NCBI RefSeq assembly: GCF_963675165.1 | Contig: NC_087391.1 | Coordinates: forward strand, 4,390,646-4,454,645 | Length of the DNA: 64,000 nt | Origin: Halichondria panicea | Taxonomy: Eukaryota; Porifera; Demospongiae; Suberitida; Halichondriidae | Direction of reading: 5' to 3' | Part shown: positions 12,811 to 25,900 of the stretch, piece after piece | Layout: each line of letters opens with the position of its first letter | Position numbering within the stretch: the stretch's first letter is position 1 | The notes under the pieces: model-generated | Databases searched by the model: none | What the model was told of the DNA's origin: nothing | What the model saw: only the letters and a program-made list of their open reading frames with translations | Program-made: the position numbers and the translations under genes

Positions 12811-14768
12811 TATATCAATCTGCGTAAAACTTTTATGATAAAATGAAACACTGGCTTCCATTCTCTAAGAAAATATTAAAATGAAGCCCCGCCCACTAAT
12901 TAATCAGTGGGGGTGGTCCTTTTTGTCGGAGCACTATTTCACTCTTCTATTGAGAAATCGGCGTTTAAACACTAAGTCTATACTACTGTATTTTTCCAAC
13001 ATCTTGCGATTAATTTTGGTGAAACTCCAAATTGCGCATGCGTAGATCTGAATGTTATCAGCAACACATGTCAGAGGAGGCTGAAACCACTTATCTTGCA
13101 GACTACTTCAAGCTGTATCTGCAAGCTTATAAACCTTAATTTCCTTATTTTGCATGCAGGGTGGTCAAATTTTAGTTACTCACAAGTCACTGTCAGTGCT
13201 CTTGTGCTAGCCATGCATAAGCAGGTTCTCGAGGTCATGGCACAGCTGACCTCGACACTCGTATTTTTGCTTCTGGGCAAAATTGGTGAAAACACTTCCT
13301 GAAAAATATAGCTTGAAGTAATCTGCAAGAGAAAGCCTCCTCTGTCCTTCTACATCATGAAAGGGCTTATATAGCTAGGCCTTGGCAAATTGTGCTTTTT
13401 ATTTTGCCTATTATCTTTTATTTGTAGTTGTATTGATAGCACTACCTGAGGTAGCCTTGTTCGTTGTGTCTCTATAGCTAGTATTTTTCAACGTCATTCT
13501 ATTAAATAAAATTGGCCTGGGACCGAGGCTATACCTGAGGTAGCATTACAGAAAGTGAAATATAATCTTTTAGTGCCGAAAGAGAAAATACTCCTCCATG
13601 CCTGCCTAGTGGATATATAGTACAGTAACATATGTCTATCTATAACATAGCTACATTATAAGATGTGAAATTAGGTCTACCAGACTCGGAGGGTCAATTT
13701 AGTGCCCTATTATTCTCAATCATGCTAGTTGCTAGAAATCTCCCTATTATTCCAAAAATTATGCTAACATAATTTGCCAAGCCGCCCTACTTATAACCTT
13801 ATCATCCTTGAGCGTGGTTTTCCTTTGATTTGTCTCACTAGTTTACTCTAGCTTAGCTAAAACAATAGTGTATCTTCTAAAAGAATGACATGAGCCAGTA
13901 GGTGTAACACAATTAAAAGGTGTGTCACAGGAAGTGGGCGTAGCTCCACCTACTGTGCATGCGCATGTACAGAACACCTTTCATGCCGTTATTTGCAAGA
14001 TCTTGGAAATATACAATAGCTGCTCATTATACCTTCATAAGTTGTCATACTTTGTCATACTTTACTGAAATTCAAAGTTTCATATACCATTGGATTCCTT
14101 GTTAAAAAGCGCTTCTATCTATATGCTGTAGAGCTGGTAAGCTCCAACCAGCTAAAAGTTAGCATTTTCCATGTAGAAGTCCCAGGCATACTTGTCCACC
14201 ACATAAAGCATAAAGAAGCCATAATTTACCACATAACTTCCAGGATCGAACTCAACGCAAATAGACTTTAGTTCTATCTAAGCTAATAACTCACTCTAGT
14301 GCTTTGCCTCTGCAACGGATAGAAAGTTGTTGGATGTAGCAGCCTCATCTTGGATAGTAGGCTTTCCAGGGATACGGCCAACAATTTTTGACAAAGTACA
14401 AGGATAAATCAGCTAAGCAAGGCTTATGGAAGTCATCTATTGTCTCACAAGCTTTACTAGAGGGTATTTTAAACGCCGACTAAGTCACTTCTCTAAACTA
14501 ACTGAATTACTGCAGAATGAAAAGGAGTGGTACGTTGAAGTAATGAACGCGTGGGTGGAAACCATGGTGACCTTGTGGGAGGAGCTTAGAATTTGCAGAT
14601 TCAGATTCAGCTAATGCACCTGAGTCTGTTGCCTATATAGCAGCTTATCTCTAATGACTTGGCTTGACACAATATATAAAGGGCGTAAGGACTCAGTCAT
14701 CTTTGCACAATACTTTAGCAATGATGTAACATGGACTATAAATTTCAGAATTAATTTTACTGACAGTA
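12811..14768. other. Non-coding stretch between foldback element and pogo-like MITE
   Basis: No exon was supported on either strand. It includes the short inverted pair GAGGTCATGGC/AGCTGACCTC near 13230-13250 and two GGGACCGAGGCTA/GGAACGAGGCTA-like motifs that recur elsewhere (15173, 19995, 32307). The small open frames at 13096 and 14426 look like chance. Confidence 0.4.
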
Positions 14769-15128
14769 CAGTAGAACCTCGCTAATCCGAACTCCTTTAG
14801 CCGGTCCGAAACCTCGCAAATCCAGACAAAATGGCAAATGAAAAAGAGGAGGGGCTGTCAATAGAATAGACTATAATTATACTGCGCTGATTAGCAATAA
14901 TAAACTGCTCGCTCAATACAATGGCCACAGTAAAGAAAATGAAGAGAGAGCTCATGCACATGGAAGAGAAAGTTGAGATAAAAGACTATTCTAGCTAGCA
15001 GCTTCCCTTCTGGCCACAGTAATACCATAATATTACATGTACACAAGTGTCTTCGTTAATGATATTCAAAGACATCCGTTAATCTGGAAATTTCATGTAT
15101 TCGGATGGGGTCTGGTCCGGCTCTACTG
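14769..15128. mobile_element. pogo/Tigger-like MITE
   Basis: The ends are CAGTAGAACCTCGCTAATCC on the left and the inverted CGGATGGGGTCTGGTCCGGC...CTCTACTG on the right, flanked by TA (14767-14768 and 15129-15130). CAGTRGAACCTCGCTTATCC-type ends are the hallmark of Tigger/pogo elements. The 360-bp body has no transposase frame. It lies near the last exon of module B. Confidence 0.8.
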
Positions 15129-15208
15129 TATCCACAAATATACGGATTACCCTTGAGAGACAAAATCGGTCAGGGAACGAGGCTATATATATATACGTAA
15201 AAACTTAC

Positions 15209-18200
15209 TGGATTTAAGATTCTCCTTTATGTTGATGTGGAGTGTGAGTTCATCATAGAGCACTACTTGTACTTCTTCATATGTGAGATATTCTCTTCCA
15301 TTTAGCGACTGGATCCCACTACTTTTTAACATTTTGTTAAGAAGATTGACCTCCTTAGGACCAATTATCTCGCCATCTAAAATTTAGAAAACAAGTACCT
15401 ATTATAAACGGGCACTAATTTGTAATTAACGTCTGCGCTAAGTAAAAAAAGAAAAAAAAAGAAAATACTTTTGAGAGTATGCTAAGCAAGTTAGCCTTTT
15501 TTCATGACTCCAAACTTTCATACATCTTTTGGACGTGCTAATGAATTGCTGCAAAGCCATCAAACTTAGTACCCTAAAAACAAAATCTGAAAACGCTAAA
15601 ATTATAGTAACCTTAAGGTAATTATAGTACTGAACACAGGTCCAAGTTAATTATTATGGCCGAAAATATACCAATGGTTTAGTGTGGTTTCCACAATATA
15701 ATACAACCAAACATCATTGTCATGCCAACACAACAGGTACAGGGTTTTGCAGAATCTTTGTAACATCAACAATAAAGGTGAGGTTTGAGCGCTCCTTACA
15801 TGGAACGCTTAATTTGCACAACCGTAAGGAATCTTTGTTGATGTTGCAAAGATTCTGCAAAACCCTGTATATCCACTGCTGTACTGATCCAAAATTCATT
15901 TTATCCCCCTCCTGTTTTTAATGCTGAAAACTCGAATAGTTCCATACCTATAGTCAGGTCGGCAGTGTTAGACTTCGTCTCGTGACCAAATGCATCGATT
16001 CCGCCACATCTATAGGACCCCGTGTGCTGTGAGAAGCATCTCTTGATTTGAAGGCAGTATGTAGTAGCCCCACTGTAATCATCACCTTCAGTGCCTATCA
16101 CCTTTTCTTGAAAATACCACTGATATTTTTCGGGAGGTGGCTGCATCTTTACAGTGAATTCTACTCTGTATCCGGGCTTTATATGTTTGTTATCGGGATG
16201 CTTCACAATCGATATGGGCCCTGAGAAGAAATAAAGTGTTTATTCACATACAAGGATGAAGTTACACACTTTGTCTGACCATGGATTAAAAAGGAGAGGG
16301 ATTGGAAACAGATGACGTGACATTTTACATTGATTGACTACTGTATTACGGTTGCACAACACGCGCGGGAAACAAATGTTTCATGACTTATGACCACTGC
16401 AGGACATTCAGAGCCCCCACATCATTCTCATGCCTAACATCATTTGAAGTTCTTATTTTTTGTTGTTGTGAAGATATAGCTATAATTTATAGGCTATCTA
16501 CTGCTGCTGTAGAGTGTGCAAACAGTTTTTATCTCACGCCACAATATATTGCTGAGTCAGGCAAGTTTTTTACATTGAGTTGAATGTGAAATTTGTCAAC
16601 TAAATTACTCATTACTAGTTATTCAGAGAACTCTGAAAGTAGAAGTGTAGCTTCCCAGTATACTGTATATAGAACTATTTGAAGTTACTTGCCCCGACCG
16701 GCCTGCGATGCTGCAAGCTGATGAGAGTCATCGACAGTACAGAAGCTCTCTTAGCTCTAGACATTCAGTCTGTGTGTCTATAGTAGTACCTCACAAACCA
16801 ATATTGGAACTTTTTACAATCTCAAGGATATAGCTTCAGTGCAAAATATGCTCTATTGGCAGCTTGGAAAGAGGCTAGAATTTCAACCCTGTTACGTAAC
16901 GGTTCACCCTTGTCCGACCCCCTGGTTTCACGCTATGAGATTTATAGGCACTGCTTTAGTATCCTGAGTGTAGCGAGGGTATACTACAAGTGCCTGAGGA
17001 CTTCTAAATTACATGGACACCAACTGTCTAGATATCAATGCGCAAGTGCAAACCTTGCCCTACATATTAGTATCCCGTTGTTAAGTAATTGTTGTAGTCA
17101 AGCCTCGAAGCAAGGTTTACCCATATGCACTAGTATTTAAATGAGGACACTGTTTTGTCAGTGTCCATGTGATTTATAGAAGCCCTTGGGCGCTTATAGT
17201 ACCCAAGCTACGCTTGGGATACTAAATCAGTGCCTTTGGGCATCTATAGACACCTCCAAAACAGTAACATTAATCTCGTCATGTTTTGCTTCGCTCAACT
17301 TTCCAAGCAAGAGTTTATTTCCTGTCTATTCGTTTCTCTGTTTCCAAACAATGGCCTGTTGTGTGCTATAAACTAATGAGGATCAGGGTAACAGGTGGTT
17401 AGACAGACCAAGAGGGCTACTGTGGGTCGTCTCCAGAGTCTAGACCTAGAGTGTTGCTATTGGAAGTGTGGGTAGTAGAGATTAAAACCTCATAATTATT
17501 AGCAAAAAGGTCAAGTGGTATCTGACCTCCTCTATAGGTTCATTGTAACCAATATAATTACCATACTTAACCGTCTAACTGCCCACATCAAATAACCGCC
17601 CACCCCCTACTTTTGCCTGAAAGTCCTGTAGAGGCCTATTTGCAATCGTAGAAGCACCCACTATTGCGCATGCGTATAATTGGGTAAAGGTCAACAGGAT
17701 GCATGATTTTTATTTGAGATAGCTAGCTAGAGAGAGAGCTAGAGATATGTCTAGAGTGCTAGCTCAGAAACAATGACTTAGCTAGATCTATATAGTTGTA
17801 CAAGTTTGTTGGATCTATTCTAGAACTGACATCAAGCGTTCAAGATGACACTGTTTCCCTCTGAACACCAGAACACATGCATGGTACTTCCAGCCCTTTT
17901 CCTCTTGACAGCTGTGGCAGAGTGTCTTCTTTCTCATCATTCCTGGAGGCTGTACATCGATCATCCAGCCCATGGACAAATGTATAAACAAGACCTACAT
18001 GAGACAAGAATGGGAGGAGTGGATCAAGCAGGACAGACCTGTACCCACCACTAAAGCTGGGAATCTTGACTGGGTGTCAAGAGCCTGGGCATCCAGCGAT
18101 CACAGTGCATTTCTTTTTAGTCTGTGGATTGGCTAATGCTCTGGATGAAACAGAGGATAATAAAGTTTCGGATGACATCCCTGACATCATATCTGAGGAA

Positions 18201-21200
18201 GACCAAGTAAACCAGGACCCCTCAGACTCAGATGTAGACAGCATGGGGGATCCCTTCTCTGATGAAGACTCTGAAGATCAAGACTGAGCTCACAAATTAT
18301 TATGCTATTGCTTTTTATCTTGCATACATGTATCCTTTCAAGTCTGTTATCTGATTTACTGACAGTGTTAATTGAGTTTGGTGGGCGCTTGCATGGTTCA
18401 GTAGCCACATAATCAAATATCTGCCCACCCCTTGTTTAGCCTAAATGTAGCTATCAAAACATATGGGCGGTTCGAGGGTTAAATACTTAAATACTTTTCT
18501 ATAATTACTAGGAGCATGTTTGGGGCAAGCGAGCAATTTGTGTTTGTTTTACAGTGCATGATGTGGTAATTTAAGTTTATTTATCGAATGAAATGAAATT
18601 AGTAACAGTGATTGTGTAACAGTGAATAAAAACCGAGTAGTCTGATGCAGTGGATTAGATACGATTTCCCTGTGCCAGCTGTATATATACCCGTGACAAT
18701 TATTCTGAGTGGTGTAGGGTTGTTGTGGTCTTTGACTGTGGTGTAACATCAAGATTCAAGGCGAAACATATGTATGAGTGAAAGTTCAGCATGAAAGAGC
18801 TGGCTATACAAACTAACATGAGGAGCAAGGTTAGGAGCAAGGAGATATTACTGGACCCAAATTACAAGATAGTATACTGTGAACAATCCTTGCCGGGTAA
18901 GTAAGTTACTCTGACCTGTTGTAAGCGTGCCATGTGGCCTCAGAAGTTTCCATCTGAGCTGCTCTGACCTGTCGTAGTGACTGGTCTCGATCTCTGTTTT
19001 GTCCTGTTGAGCTAGCAGGTTTATTATCACAAAAACACAAGACTTGGAAGTGAAACATGGCAAGTAAGCTGCTGTAACCTCCTGCAGGCGTGCCTGTGTG
19101 ATCTTAGGCTCAGAAGGTCCCCATCTGAGCTGCTCTGACCTGCTGTAGGCGTGCTTGTAGCCTCAAGAGTCTCTGTGTCTTGTCTGAGCCAGTGTAGCTA
19201 GCTCTAGTGCCCATGCGCAGCTTTCACGTAAAAGTTGGTAAAGGGTCACGAGTACAAAAAACAAATATCGTGCCGATCCATGACACACGTGTACACACAC
19301 ACACACAGACAAAATTGCAACGTTCATCACTAGGAAGGGACTCGCTTCGCTCGCCCCAATAAATAACACTCTAATACTCTAATACCTGATACTTTTTGTA
19401 CCGAGGAACAGAGACTCAAGAGCTAGAATATCGAGAGGCTAGGTTACTATGGTAGTCTCCAAAAATAATTGCATTCATATGCAAAAATCCATGCGAAATT
19501 ATTGGATATTTTTCCCCGTAAAATGTCCTATAATACAAGAAAATATTCTGACAAAGTATTGAAAGTCATACAAAGAGCGACTATAGCTAGCTAGCTAGAG
19601 ACAGAGGCTGAGCTGTATAGGTTTGTTGTACAGCTATTTTCTTTCTGATGGAGTCAGTAGCTAGTAGGCGTTTCACCGAGGTTAGTATTTGATGGGCGTG
19701 GCCTGTCCATATAGGCTCTTGTCAGCTTTCACTCCGTTCAGACGATTGTCTTCCACACTGTTGCTGACTGTGAGTCTTTTATTAACATAGCCGGCTGCTG
19801 TCAGAATACTATCAGATGGGCTAAAAAGCTTCAATCGAACCTTTTATCTACTTCCTTCAATTCATTTCCGTTCGTTGTGACGACATTGCTTTACTGACCA
19901 TAAACGTTATTATCCGGATCCGCCAGATACCGGCGGATGGTTAGCGCATGCGCAAGCAGTCAATACCAGGCCCACTCTTCGAGGAAGTGCGGCCTGGGAT
20001 CGAGGCTAGTTAGTTACTAGAGTTGTTACACTACCGCTCGAGGCATAATGAATACGTTGACACATACACTATACACAAAACCAGATATAGTCTTAACTCT
20101 AGCACACAACGAGCAAGCTCATGCACAAAGGTAATAGTCAAAGTGATGATTCACTAGGTAACTCACGGGTATAGATCATGCATACCTTGTACAGTGACAT
20201 CATTCTTTGGACGCTTTGACAGAGTTTCAACTTCTTTGTCTGATGGCAATGACCTTTTGCGCTGGGTTGAGGCTAGATAATCTGTATGTAGTGCGTAGGA
20301 ACAGATATTATAGAGATAACGCAGTACTATTAATTATAATTATGAAGAATGAAATAGCATTCACTAACTACATGTTGTGACACCACTGAGCTGACTAGCT
20401 AGAGCATGATTGCATTGCAGACCTACACACATGCCGTTGGAATTATAGGACTAGTATAAAAGTATCATAAGTGTGATCTCACCTTCCAGTTTACAAGCAG
20501 AGAGCCAATCTTTGTGACCGTCTTCTAGCTGATACGTCATCTTCTTGCATAGAGTACACCTCATAACATCATCCTCAGCCAGAACACGAGCTGGGTGGTG
20601 GGGCACTTGGGGACTTGGACTAGAGATGGATTGCGAAACGCAGGGACACAAAAATGCGACATCAGGATCCTTATACGTGTATTTCAGGGCTTTGTAAGCA
20701 GATCGAAGACCAGAGTGAATATTTTCATATATCAACAACAGTATTTTTTTTTGATTATTGCTGGAATAAAGTTCAAGGATTGAAAACCCGTCAATTAGCG
20801 TGATAGTACAGTTTCGCTTTTGATGAATCAATTGTACAAAGTTTCTACTCGGCTGATGATCCTCCATTTCAATTTCCCATTCACATTCTTTAATCAGGTA
20901 CACTTGGAGACAACAAAACACTCCACAGCACTGCCAGTTAGTTTTGAAGTGTAAAACGAGTGGGATCAAACCAGTCTTAAGCAATTCAGCTCGTTTGTCA
21001 TTGACTTGAGTTGGTGGGAGCAAGGATAGAAGTGATGGCATATAGAAACGCTTATCTTGCCTTCGCGAGAATATACCAAATGGGGTGGCTATCAGTAAGT
21101 GCTTGAATATTTCAATGAGATGAGTGGGTGCAAAAAGTCCATCGACATAATGTTTTTCAAAATTCTTATGAGATAAAAGTTCAATGGTAATAATTCCTTT

Positions 21201-22594
21201 ATCAGTAAAGTTTCGTAGCCCATGTATTGAAGTGTTACCTCCTCGCGAGTATGCAGCAAACTCGACAAGTTCCGTTGCCTTATCAAGTAGCACTTGAGTA
21301 TCACAGAATACCACATTTGGAAGAATAGCAGGATAGTAGTGAAAGATGTGATGCTCATGGAAGAATTTTAAAGCTTCACAAAGTGCATCTTCGTGAAAAT
21401 TATGTAACGCTTTTGCAATTTCTACACATTCGGTCTTGCTTAAAACTTGTCTGTTTTCATCGTTAGAAACTTTCTCGACTATAATTTCCAAAACAAACCA
21501 CCACAAAGGGACCAGGACTTCATTATTTATATTCAGATTTTGAGAGAGTTTATGAATATATGCACGGATTGTTTGTGCCACATCCTTACTGTCAGAATCG
21601 CAGTGCTTGCAATCCACAGGAAATATGACATCTGTTTTCCGCAAATTGAAGAACATTGTCGACTTCTTAATACAATCCTCCTTGTCAGCAAAATTTAACA
21701 AAGTTTTATTCTTGTCAGATAATGTTTCCTTGCATTCAGATTGATGGTCTTTGTGAGTACCAATGCATATCAGCTTGCAGTTTTCACTGTGAGATTGAAT
21801 TGATTGCACGAGATATTTGAAGTTATCGAGAACTGAGAGATGTGACTTGAAACCTTCACCAACTGGCTCATTGTCCTTGTAGTATTCAATCAGCGGATGG
21901 TCGTCTAGGTAGTCACAGAGACGAAAAATGTACAGAGCTACAGAAATCTTCGGCGTGAAGAGTGGCAGTAGATTATGAAAATGTGGTTGGCCACCACTAT
22001 CGATCATGTAGATCCAATGAGATCCAAACTTTTCTTGAACAGCAGTATGATCATAATCAGAAAACCGCTTAATATTCGCCATTACATTCGAAACAGTGTT
22101 GAGAGATTTACTCCTTTCTCTTTCTTGTGCTCCAGCTCCAGCTGAACGAATTGTGTCAACTTCCATATCGGATTCATTGATAGCTTCAAGTTGCTTTAGA
22201 GCAATGCTGAGTTCTTGTGGGATAGCAGATAATTCAGAGTTAGGATCTGAGCTGGATACATAATATTTAATAGCATCAGCAACAATGCGTTGTAGGTCAT
22301 CACTAGTCACTGGTTTCCATGTTCTTGAGGGATCTTCTTGAGCTACCATTTTCAGCTTTGTAGTGTCACGAATTTGTCTATTAATACGTATCCTCTCTGC
22401 TGTGCTAGCTAATGGAGTGCTATTTCGATCTTGAGGAGGAGGAAGTCCCAGAAGGAGATGTTTAGTGGAGGTTTTACCAGTACCGGCCATTCCAAAGAAT
22501 AAGATATTAGTAGTGTTCACACGGACAAATCCAGCCTTCATGGCTTCATTAAGGACTTGCTCAGATTTTGATGATTCATTGACGGCCTTTGCTT
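15209..22594 (-). CDS. Roc/COR-like GTPase with Ig domain (module B)
   Basis: The minus-strand exons are 22594-20483, 20272-20186, 16220-15948 and 15376-15209. Each starts after one base of a codon (phase 1) and all join in frame. The first exon (about 704 aa) has the Walker A loop GMAGTGKTS, a G3-like DSGGQ about 165 residues later and a G4-like GTHKD. A COR-like region follows (from WWFVLEIIVEK), then a CxxC motif (RCTLCKKMTYQLEDGHKDW) at the end. The second exon encodes a basic linker (RKRSL...KRPK). The third is an Ig-like domain (YQWYF early, GSYRCG late). The fourth is a 56-residue helical segment of unknown type. The layout parallels module A and the two clearly belong to one family. 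The N terminus lies right of 22594 and was not found. The last donor shows that the coding region continues leftwards, either to an unseen 3' exon or into module A at 8971, whose phase fits. Confidence 0.7.
15740..15867. mobile_element. 128-bp MITE with CAGGGTTTTGC inverted ends
   Basis: The 22-base inverted ends begin CAGGGTTTTGCAGAATCTTT and are flanked by TA (15738-15739, 15868-15869). A larger member with the same ends sits at 28102-28484. The element is non-autonomous, of Tc1/mariner type judging by the TA duplication, and sits in the intron between the last two exons of module B. Confidence 0.85.
16221..17944. other. Intron stretch of module B without exons
   Basis: No supported exon. 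A degenerate half end of the CATAGAT transposon family (GGAGAGGGATTGGAAACAG) occurs at about 16293. A hairpin-prone block at about 17160-17240 has CCCAAGCTACGCTTGGG at its centre, and it resembles the inverted repeat near 10205-10255. The 94-residue frame at 16856 shows no known domain. Confidence 0.4.
17945..18287 (+). pseudogene. pogo-family (DDE_1) transposase C-terminal remnant
   Basis: The frame from 17945 reads GGCTSIIQPMDKCINK. This is the motif around the third acidic catalytic region of pogo/Tigger/jerky transposases, whose consensus is PGGCTS-LQPLD. It is followed by EWEEWIK and DWVSRAWASSDHSAF. After one frame change at about 18115 it continues VCGLANALDETEDN and an acidic tail ending at the stop 18285-18287. 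These correspond to the W-x-x-x-AW and F-x-x-CGI-NALDG-ED end of that family. The N-terminal HTH and the first catalytic residues are missing, so it is dead. It runs antisense to the host gene, inside an intron. Confidence 0.75.
18288..20185. other. Intron stretch of module B with degenerate tandem repeats
   Basis: Between about 18895 and 19180 the block GAGCTGCTCTGACCTG plus GTAGGCGTGC recurs imperfectly three to four times. No exon was seen in the rest. A short (CA)n run lies at 19291-19306. Confidence 0.45.
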
Positions 22595-23799
22595 CTGAAA
22601 TAGAATGAAATACAGTGTAACAGACTACCCCAGCACATTTCATTAACTAAGGGGGGTTACGGTGAACAGATCATGGTAACATACTATACTGTATACCGTA
22701 TTGACATTAAACCAAGGGTGTATACTTTGAACGGAAAGCAACTCCATATAATTATAGCAGTGTACTCGGCAAAATTCATGGGAGAAGCAGATATACTATA
22801 GAATCATGGGTGGCGTGTCTAGAATATAATATGATTTCTTTTGATTAAATGCAGTACAACTGATGGATACGTTACACTAGAGCAGTATACAATAGTAAGC
22901 AACAACCTACTTTTAATAGACACCGGTAAAAGATCACTTCAACTGCAAATATTAGTAAAACCAGTAGGTTTTACATAGGATTGGCAGTGGGTTTGCCCGT
23001 GTTTAGCAATATTTCAATTATTTTGACTCATGTTCAAACTGTTCTATCTCTACAGGGAAAGGCCACATCAAGGAACTGGCTGGACAGATAGTTTATTTAG
23101 CCTTTTCTCTCTTTGTATCTCTCATTTCATAATCCATCAACATTTTAATGAATGAATATTGTCATTTTAAAAATTGCACTATTTCGAAGTTTCACCGCTC
23201 TTTGTCTGACTGACTAAGTAAGTAAGTAAGTGAGTAAGTTTCTTGCCCAGCATTTGCTCCAAGTACAGCCATCTCCAGGACATTCTGCACAGGGTTTCCA
23301 AACGACTACAACCTGGATTACAAAGCGCTTCTTCAGATTTGCGATTGCTTCCACGAGGCAGATGACCTCTCAGTCTCTATTTCTCTTACCTAGACAATTC
23401 CGCCATCTTTAATTAATGACTCAATTCATTGTGGCAATTGATAGGCGTGGCTAATAAACCGTGCGCCTAAATCAGCAGTGCTTTTCCAGAGCCTGATGAG
23501 CCTAGAGGTGTTGCTTTTCTTCACACTGCTCAGCTCTAGCTCCCTTTCTCTGACAGGCATGCACTGACATGCACTGGCTAGATAACCAGATATCATGCTC
23601 TTTTAATGGCTGTCATTTAATACTGATTCACAAATTCAACATATCAAGCAATATTACTCATTAATAATTATTAGTCCAGAGATATTCTAGAAGATATCTG
23701 ATTATAGTCCTGTCTTCTCTTCTTGAACTTCTGTACTGTCTCTTGACGTTCCACTTATGCATGTCATGATACGTAAACTGTACTGAAAAAGAAAGGGAA
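22595..23799. other. Region upstream of module B
   Basis: The 5' exons of module B should lie here or further right but could not be identified. Blocks at 22910-22965 and 23036-23100 resemble the dispersed repeat near 26935-26990 and the flank at 63834-63900. The GTAA tandem run (23215-23240) is a simple repeat. Confidence 0.35.
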
Positions 23800-24336
23800 T
23801 CCGACTAGAAAAACATTTGCAATGTGAAAAATTGCTAGGATTGGCCAGGGGAACCACAAAAAAGCGTGGAAACAAGAAATCAGACGAGAGCATAACTCCA
23901 ATCCGTTACAACGTCATGAACATGTACAATACATAGTATAATAATAGACTGTGTTCCAGATCCATCTACCAGCTTCCATCCACCACATCATTCCATGCAG
24001 GTCACCAGTACGGTCCGTGTATGTTACTACGCATGGATGGACTGTGTGTACCTACTGGTTTTACAATTAGGAACATCAATTCGTCACAAATCATCATGAT
24101 TATGTGCCCGCACTTTCCAAAATGGGATAAATATATAGGGATTGGTCATCACTCCACCAGTAAAAATTGCGTGGCATATTGGCTGGGAAAATATGGGGAA
24201 CTACCAGTACATGTGATTAAATTGACGTAACGGATTGGAGTTATGCTCTCGTCTGATTTCTTGTTTCCACGCTTTTTTGTGGTTCCCCTGGCCAATCCTA
24301 GCAATTTTTCACATTGCAAATGTTTTTCTAGTCGGA
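23800..24336. repeat. Inverted repeat with about 110-bp arms
   Basis: The left arm 23800-23909 (from TCCGACTAGAAAAACATTTG) is matched in reverse by 24227-24336 (to GTTTTTCTAGTCGGA). The two are almost identical over the full arm, with a loop of about 317 bp. Part of the arm (AAAAATTGCTAGGATTGGC) also occurs at about 60803. It is probably a MITE, although no clear target duplication was recognised. Confidence 0.75.
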
Positions 24337-24994
24337 TATAGATATACCTCAAACAAAGGTCGCATGTAGAGCTAGCCAACGTGCTTCTTAGCTTCATACG
24401 ACAACGAAGCTTTAACATGGAAAATCTGCCACTATTAAAACTAACAACTTGTTGTGTGAAGGGTAAGCTATGGCATCCAGGTAAGCAGACTCACAAATTA
24501 CAAACAGACAAATTAGAGCACTAAAGTGCAAACCCTCGGACAGTGACATGATAATAAAGAAACCAGAGGAGTGATACCGTACCCTTGTAAAAATACGCCC
24601 ACCTTTTTCTGCAAGAATTCTAGGCTTATATTAGGGGACTGGGCGTTTAATCGCGAACGGTGAGTTTTCATTCGAATATACCCCACCATCAAATCGAGGT
24701 TTACACGTTGCTCTGTGACAATTCTCAGTTCTTTATTAATTAATTTTATTGTCTTTACATATAGTATGAACATCTCATTGACAACAACAATGTTATAAAC
24801 TAATGCATGCATGAGTATGATTGAAGCATGACAAGAGAATGAACATGAAGAAGTGTTACTTGTCGATGTCAGATGTAGCAGAAACTTTCCGCTAAAAATG
24901 TTGGCGTACGCCCACGCCCATCGTTCGGGAAGCCACGCCTACATTAGTGTTACTGCGCATGACAATAGACACGCCTTGATTTACAATAGGACAA

Positions 24995-25640
24995 AGACAA
25001 TCAATCTTCAAGCAGATCTACCATCTGCATCCTTCTTGGATGACGCCTACAAAACTCATCTATATATAGCTACATCAATATTTACAGGTATGTCACGGTG
25101 TATGTGTAGAAGTGATAGTCCAGTTATAGTCGTTCTGTTGTCATAGATGATCATACTGCCATCTTAATTCTTTTTAGACCACTGAAAGATCTCTCTGCTG
25201 AGCAGCTAGTGACAGGCAGATTGTACAATACACTAACCAGATATTGGGAAACATGGTCGTGGCGTGCTTGAGAGTAACAGTAGGACTTCGTGGAAGGCTA
25301 CATCTCCATGGTCCTTACAGTAATACTCCCACTTCATCTGCCTGCAGTGTAGCTCGCTCTCGATGCAGGTTGGTGATGGTAGGTCATCCTTGTACAGGTC
25401 AAATATTTGGCTGACTTTGTAGCTATAATCTTCTGCCGAGAGGCCCACCATAATTGATGGAACTATGGAGAGGCTAGTGCTATCACCAAGAACATCTATA
25501 TCGAAACCATATATAGACGTTAATTTTAAGGATTCTTATTACAATTATTGTAAAGTATTTTTACCAGGTAGAGTGTGATCAGATTCGTCCTCTGATGGTG
25601 GTTGGGTCACTGTCTTGAAATACTTGCATACTTGAAGGTG
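24995..25640 (-). pseudogene. hAT transposase C-terminal region, frameshifted
   Basis: The exon starting at 25495 after an acceptor reads DVLGDSTSLSIVPSIM and then YKVSQIFDLYKDDLPSPTC, SELHCRQMKW. It continues in another frame with LPVTSCSAERSFSGLKRIK (about 25210-25150), TTERL, GLSLLHIHRD, PVNIDVA, DEFCRRHPRRM and QMVDLLED near 24998. This is the complete C-terminal dimerisation region of a hAT transposase or hAT-derived protein. Several one- to four-base indels break it. An upstream segment (about 25610-25565, TVTQPPSEDESDHTLP) joins in frame through a 69-bp intron, so it could once have been a spliced gene. It is currently non-functional. Confidence 0.75.
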
Positions 25641-25750
25641 TGGTCTCCAATCATCGTGTATATAAAAGCTAGTACAAATCCCATGCACCCTAGCATGCTA
25701 GCTTGGCTTCAGTTTAGCTCGCTCTGCTAGTGCTGCTCAGCTCCCAGGTA

Positions 25751-25900
25751 ACCAGTAAGTTACAGTAATTAATGTTAAGCTTAGGGGGGTGCTTGAGCAC
25801 CCTGAGCATCTAGCTGGATACGCAACCAGTAAGTTACAGTAATTAATGATAGCTTAGGGGGGTGCTTGAGCACCCTGAGCCCCTAGCTGGATACGCCACT
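25751..25900. repeat. Two-copy tandem repeat of about 75 bp
   Basis: The block ACCAGTAAGTTACAGTAATT through CTAGCTGGATACGC is present twice in direct tandem (25751-25824 and 25826-25900) with few differences. The GGGGGGTGCTTGAGCACCCT core is itself a short palindrome. A related GGGGGTGCTCAAG motif occurs at about 9465 and 9928. Confidence 0.7.

Noticed and set aside
14426-14614. 62-residue plus-strand frame
   Set aside because: No domain, no splice context and no homologous repeat recognised; consistent with a chance frame.
24021-24230. 69-residue frame within the loop of the inverted repeat
   Set aside because: It overlaps the repeat arm, has no recognised domain and lacks transposase motifs.
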